64,000 nt of DNA from Paracrocinitomix mangrovi (GTDB lineage: Bacteria > Bacteroidota > Bacteroidia > Flavobacteriales_D > Crocinitomicaceae). The notes beneath the pieces are model-generated. The model was not told the origin of the DNA. It worked only from the letters and a program-made list of their open reading frames with translations, and did no database searches. The position numbers and the translations under genes were made by a program. The DNA is taken from contig NZ_CP091819.1 of assembly GCF_019740355.2 (NCBI RefSeq), positions 1,116,001 through 1,180,000 of the forward strand, read 5' to 3'. Positions 60,163 to 64,000 of this stretch are shown one piece after another; within the stretch, counting starts at the first letter, position 1, and the number at the start of each line of letters is the position of its first letter.

Positions 60163-62736
60163 ATGAAAAGATTATTAGGATTTGGTATAGTTGCTACTAC
60201 CGCTATTACAATCACCATTTTAACTCAATCTGAAAACAGTTTTGAGTCTTTGAATACTAAAAATTCAACCCAAAAACGCATTCCTATTCCTACCCAGGTC
60301 AATGAAAAAATGGCCAATGAAAAAGAGTATGAAGAACAGAAAGAGCAATATTGGGATATTATCCATGGTGGAGCAGAAACAAACTGGAGAGCCATCAATG
60401 AAGAAATTTTCAGACAAAAAATTCAAGCGAGAATTGAAAGAAAAGGATTAAAAGCAGTAAGTAGTTACGCCAATGGATCTCTTGCAGGAGAATGGTTTGA
60501 GAGAGGATCAACCAATCAAGCAGGAAATGTGCGCATAACCACTTTTGACGAGCAAACAAATGCCATCTATGCAATAGGTGATGGTGGTATTTTATTCAAA
60601 GGAGATATCAACGGTGGAGCTTGGGAATCCTTGAATGATCATTATTTGTTGGGAACAGATGTGCTTGAATGTATTAGGTTGCAAGATGGTACCTTAAGGA
60701 TTTTAGCAGCTATTGGAAATGGTGTTTATTATTCTGATGACGAAGGTTCAACTTGGACAGCTGCAACAGGATTTATTGGGAGTACTTGGGATGGATCTTC
60801 AATTGACTTAATTGAATTAAATGATGCTGATAGTACAATCGTATTCCTGTACACTTACAAATCAGTTGCCGGAAACAATCAAAATAAATTGGCTTATTCA
60901 AAGGATCATGGGCAGTCATTTATAATAGAACATATTTTCAACTCTAGTAGTCCAAACTTTGCTTCAATGGCAAGTATTTATAACTCAAATACCGCTTATA
61001 TCTTGGATAATGATGATGATGTTTGGGTTTTTCAGGATGACAGCTTATTTCAAATTGCAGATGCTTTAGCTTTGCAAGGGGGAGCACAATGTCAACTAGA
61101 AATTACTACTTCTGTTACAGATACAATCATGTATGTTTTAATGGATCAACATATCCTTTATAAATCAAATGATGGTGGATTTTCCTTTAATCAATTGGCA
61201 GACCTTCCGGTTCCGTCGTGGGAAGTTGGAATTGGAACCAGTATTGATAATCCGGATGCTGTTTACTTTGGTGAAGTTGAACTTTACAGATCAATAAATG
61301 GAGGAAATAACTTTAATAAAGTAAATGATTGGTGGGAGTATTATGGAGATCCGGTGAATTACATTCATGCAGATATTATGCATATTCAATCGTACAAAAC
61401 AAGTACTGGAACAGAGTTTACTTTGATTCCTAATCACGGAGGATTGAGTATTTCTTATGACAATCTCTCTACTACTGAAAACATAGGAATGGTAGACTTG
61501 AATGTAGGACAGTTTTATGATGTTGCAACCAGTCCGGTTAACAGTGCATTTATTTTAGGCGGAACTCAAGATCAAGGATTTCAAAGAACAGGTTTAGCAT
61601 CAATTCCTGGAAAAGTTCAATTTGAGCAAATCATTTCAGGAGATTACGGTCAACAGCAATTTTCAAACAATGGTCAAGCTATCTGGACCCAATATCCCGG
61701 AGCTGATTTCTCTTATTATGGAAATGCCATTTTAGATAATGGAGCAGATTATTGGTATCAGGTTGATGGATCTGATTTACCTAATGCCGGTTGGATTGTG
61801 CCCACTGCTTCGGCTCCAAATGCTTCAGATGACTACATTTTAGTAGGTGGAGGAAACATAAACGGAGGTTCTGGATCATACTTGATTAAACTTCAAAATA
61901 TCGGTTCTACTGCAGTTCCAACTCAATACAATTTTGATTTTATTGCTGCTTCAGGTCAACCCGGCAAACCTATTTCAGCAGTGGAAACGACACCTTTAAA
62001 TCCATCTCAGTGGTATGTTTCCACTGAAAATGGAAAATTCTTCCATTCAGAGGATGCCGGTTCAAGTTGGACACAAACTACAGAAGCTGGTGGACCGGGA
62101 AATGATTGGATTTACAGTTCAGATATTTATGCATCCAGATTAACTCATGGATTGGTGTTTTTAGGAGGGACCAACTATTTTTCATCATGTGTTTACATGT
62201 CTATAGACAGTGGGCAAACTTTTGTCCCATTGAACAATGGTGACTTACCAAATGCAACTTGCTATGAGCTGTGCATGGATCCTGAAGAGAACTTTTTATT
62301 TGCAGCAACAGATGCCGGGCCGTATGTATATGATATGAATCAAGAAGAATGGTTTGATTTAAGTGGTGATGTAGCTCCTATTCAATATTACATTAGCTGT
62401 GAATACATTGCTTCGCAAGACATTGTGAGATTTGCTACCTGGGGACGTGGTATTTGGGATTTTTACATGGCAGATGTAACAGGAACGGAGGAGATGGCTA
62501 CTTATGACATCAATAAAATTTATCCGAATCCAAATAACGGTCAATTCAATATCAATTCAGAAAATGGTGCATTGCTAAAAGTATTTGACCTCAACGGTAA
62601 GCAGCTTGCAAACCTAGCTTTGCTCCCAGGAATTAATCCAATTAACTTAAGTCACCTTTCAAGTGGCACCTATGTTTTGGTGAGCATGGATCAAAATGGA
62701 ATCATGAGAAAAGACAAACTTGTTATTAGAAAATAA
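60163..62736 (+). CDS. Large propeller-type T9SS cargo (type A sorting domain)
   Basis: An 857-residue exported protein. ATG 60163 gives a signal-anchor-like start (MKRLLGFGIVATTAITITILTQ). The bulk (about 85-770) is made of repeated blades with the Sortilin/sialidase-like pattern (VYYSDDEGSTWTAATGF, LYKSNDGGFSFNQLADLP, VYMSIDSGQTFVPLN, FHSEDAGSSWTQTTEAG), i.e. Asp-box-type beta-propeller. It ends in a type A C-terminal sorting domain (about 780-857: KIYPNPNNGQFNINS, then INLSHLSSGTYVLVS and DKLVIRK). It should be secreted by T9SS to the surface. Ligand unknown. Confidence 0.86.
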   Translation: MKRLLGFGIVATTAITITILTQSENSFESLNTKNSTQKRIPIPTQVNEKMANEKEYEEQKEQYWDIIHGGAETNWRAINEEIFRQKIQARIERKGLKAVSSYANGSLAGEWFERGSTNQAGNVRITTFDEQTNAIYAIGDGGILFKGDINGGAWESLNDHYLLGTDVLECIRLQDGTLRILAAIGNGVYYSDDEGSTWTAATGFIGSTWDGSSIDLIELNDADSTIVFLYTYKSVAGNNQNKLAYSKDHGQSFIIEHIFNSSSPNFASMASIYNSNTAYILDNDDDVWVFQDDSLFQIADALALQGGAQCQLEITTSVTDTIMYVLMDQHILYKSNDGGFSFNQLADLPVPSWEVGIGTSIDNPDAVYFGEVELYRSINGGNNFNKVNDWWEYYGDPVNYIHADIMHIQSYKTSTGTEFTLIPNHGGLSISYDNLSTTENIGMVDLNVGQFYDVATSPVNSAFILGGTQDQGFQRTGLASIPGKVQFEQIISGDYGQQQFSNNGQAIWTQYPGADFSYYGNAILDNGADYWYQVDGSDLPNAGWIVPTASAPNASDDYILVGGGNINGGSGSYLIKLQNIGSTAVPTQYNFDFIAASGQPGKPISAVETTPLNPSQWYVSTENGKFFHSEDAGSSWTQTTEAGGPGNDWIYSSDIYASRLTHGLVFLGGTNYFSSCVYMSIDSGQTFVPLNNGDLPNATCYELCMDPEENFLFAATDAGPYVYDMNQEEWFDLSGDVAPIQYYISCEYIASQDIVRFATWGRGIWDFYMADVTGTEEMATYDINKIYPNPNNGQFNINSENGALLKVFDLNGKQLANLALLPGINPINLSHLSSGTYVLVSMDQNGIMRKDKLVIRK

Positions 62737-62750
62737 GTATCTTAACTCTT

Positions 62751-63287
62751 GTGAAACCCAAAGCTTTACTCATACTCATCTTTACTTATGTAGGATTTGC
62801 CTATGGGCAAATGAAATTTGATAAGTGCCTAAAAAAACTTGGATTAACTAAAGAATCTGTAGTTTACACAGATGAGAACGTGATATTATTTCCAAGAGGT
62901 TTTGTCTATAATCTAAGTGATAAGGACTCACTTACATATTTAGGTTGTCTTTCTTCTGATCAAGAAGATTTTGAAAATGCCATTGAGAATACATCTCACA
63001 AACAAAATATTGGCAGAAAAATTATTCGTCAGGGTTATGGAGTAAATGACACCATTGCTGTCGAATCCTGGGAACAAAAAGTAAAGCACTTTAAGTATGC
63101 CGATAAGAGCATATCCTTCATGATAGAGAAAGATGTGAAATTTGTTTTGGTTTATTACTGGTCAAAAGATGTTTTAGATAGGAGCATTCTCAAGAACTAC
63201 TATTTCTTTATAAAATATGCTGAAGAACATCTTGATTTAAAGATCAAGGTTTTACCTGTTTGCACAGACCCTGTTGTCAATTCATAA
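62751..63287 (+). CDS. Secreted protein of unknown function
   Basis: A 178-residue protein starting at GTG 62751 with a signal peptide (cleavage after GFAYGQ, residue 20), 14 bases after the propeller gene. The mature domain (MKFDKCLKKLGLTKESVVYTDENVILFPRGFVYNLSDKDSLTYLGCLSSDQ...) has two Cys in its first half and a final VLPVCTDP. The YFFIKYAEEHLDLKIKVLPVCTDP part resembles a thioredoxin-like or haloacid-type strand-helix, but I do not identify a family. Confidence 0.6.
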   Translation: MKPKALLILIFTYVGFAYGQMKFDKCLKKLGLTKESVVYTDENVILFPRGFVYNLSDKDSLTYLGCLSSDQEDFENAIENTSHKQNIGRKIIRQGYGVNDTIAVESWEQKVKHFKYADKSISFMIEKDVKFVLVYYWSKDVLDRSILKNYYFFIKYAEEHLDLKIKVLPVCTDPVVNS

Positions 63288-63375
63288 ATATTCTTAATTC
63301 TCTAGACTATTAAAGGCAATTTGTAATACATTACATGTGGCGGGTTTATATTTACGACAACCAAAAACCCAAATC

Positions 63376-64000
63376 ATGAAAACCCAATTTATTTTCTTGT
63401 TAAGTGTTTTGCTTTTAGCCACCGCCTGTGCAGATAAAGAAAAAAGAGAAATTCAAACTTACGACGAAGCAACAGGGCAACACGAAATTTTAACAAAAAA
63501 AGGTATTGACAGTGTACTTAATTCATTGGATGAAATTACCTATGCTGATTTGGATGATGACTATCTAAATTTTTCAGATCCCGATAGAAAATTTGAAAAG
63601 CAACTCCGCAACAAGAAATACAAAGTCATCAGAGGAAGAGATGTTTACAAAATCATAGTGGGAAAATATCGCATCAATGATTTTATCGCTCCTGACAAAT
63701 ACAAAATTGGTAATAGAGATAATCTAGACGCGAATACTAAAATATACTGGTTGTATGACAAAGATGTATTGTACATGCTTTTAGAGTTTATAGAAAAACT
63801 GGAAGAAAAAGGCTATGATAAATATGGATTTGAAGTAAGAGAAAGTCATAGACATCCATTGTGTAACAAAGTGCGTGGTGGAGCAAGTAAAAGTCAACAC
63901 ATTAATGGCAAAGCGATAGACCTGGTGATAAGAGACATAGACAAAAGTGGTCATTGGGATCAGGAAGATAAAGCCATTTGTTTAGATATTTTGGAACCAC
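63376..64000 (+). CDS. M15-family peptidase-like lipoprotein (runs off the right edge)
   Basis: The first 208 codons are in the window. A lipoprotein signal peptide (LLATAC, Cys 18) is followed by an acidic Tyr-rich segment. Around residues 156-190 the sequence reads RESHRHPLCNKVRGGASKSQHINGKAIDLVI, where the S-x-H-x-x-G-x-A-x-D core matches the peptidase M15 (D-Ala-D-Ala carboxypeptidase/VanY-like) metal-binding motif; the further ligand H lies past the end. A peptidoglycan-related role is likely. The upstream TATATTTA (63347-63354) is a one-mismatch -7 element. Confidence 0.8.
   Translation, partial: MKTQFIFLLSVLLLATACADKEKREIQTYDEATGQHEILTKKGIDSVLNSLDEITYADLDDDYLNFSDPDRKFEKQLRNKKYKVIRGRDVYKIIVGKYRINDFIAPDKYKIGNRDNLDANTKIYWLYDKDVLYMLLEFIEKLEEKGYDKYGFEVRESHRHPLCNKVRGGASKSQHINGKAIDLVIRDIDKSGHWDQEDKAICLDILEP

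Overview
The window is AT-rich, densely coded chromosomal DNA from a member of the Bacteroidota, most likely a Flavobacteriales-type bacterium; I cannot place family or genus from the sequence alone. Evidence: repeated promoter elements of the TANNTTTG type, type IX secretion (T9SS) cargo with both type A and type B C-terminal sorting domains, a PorP/SprF-family protein, a TamL-like lipoprotein, the bacillithiol enzyme BshC, and the guaB plus SurA-like chaperone cluster. I see no prophage, insertion sequence, CRISPR array or rRNA operon. No gap between genes exceeds 300 bases. One tRNA (anticodon CAU) is present. Most of the window reads as core chromosome, with lineage-specific secreted and surface proteins between the housekeeping genes.

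Layout. 1-10.5 kb: the start of a TamL-like outer-membrane assembly lipoprotein, an RNA methyltransferase, a propeller-SPOR protein overlapping a SirB1-like gene, nucleoside phosphorylase with bshC, a cyclophilin, recF with a DciA-like gene, and small secreted proteins. 10.6-16.4 kb: guaB followed by three periplasmic folding factors. 16.5-18.8 kb: an acyltransferase and a secreted transglutaminase-like protein. 18.9-25.7 kb: a six-gene metal-uptake operon (TonB receptor, DtxR-type regulator, TroA-like binding protein, ATPase, two permeases, one carrying a second DtxR-like module), with a DtxR-like operator in its promoter. 25.8-29.4 kb: ndk with a clear terminator, then a convergent operon with a SAM hydroxide adenosyltransferase and three secreted unknowns, two of them paralogues. 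29.5-37 kb: phoH, purC, a vanadium-haloperoxidase-like lipoprotein, a LamG T9SS cargo, and small membrane proteins including a divergent paralogue pair. 37.1-43.6 kb: two large repeat-rich type B T9SS proteins plus PorP/SprF. 43.6-53.9 kb: htpG, another type B cargo, meaB, a LemA-TPM-TPM cluster and surE. 54-64 kb: a polysaccharide flippase, the tRNA, a CAP-domain protein, PhnA, an O-antigen ligase/Wzz pair, a propeller T9SS cargo and the start of an M15 peptidase lipoprotein.

The strongest leads for follow-up are: (a) the metal locus with a near-perfect DtxR-type palindrome overlapping its promoter and two DtxR-like modules; (b) the tandem adhesin-like repeat proteins with PorP/SprF, and an N-terminal cysteine-rich module shared with a separate type B cargo 4 kb away; (c) a recurrent arrangement in which the promoter -7 element lies only 4-6 bases before the start codon, predicting leaderless mRNAs; (d) two pairs of uncharacterised paralogues. 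None is a proven new system. Functions are inferred from recognised motifs, and no database search was possible.
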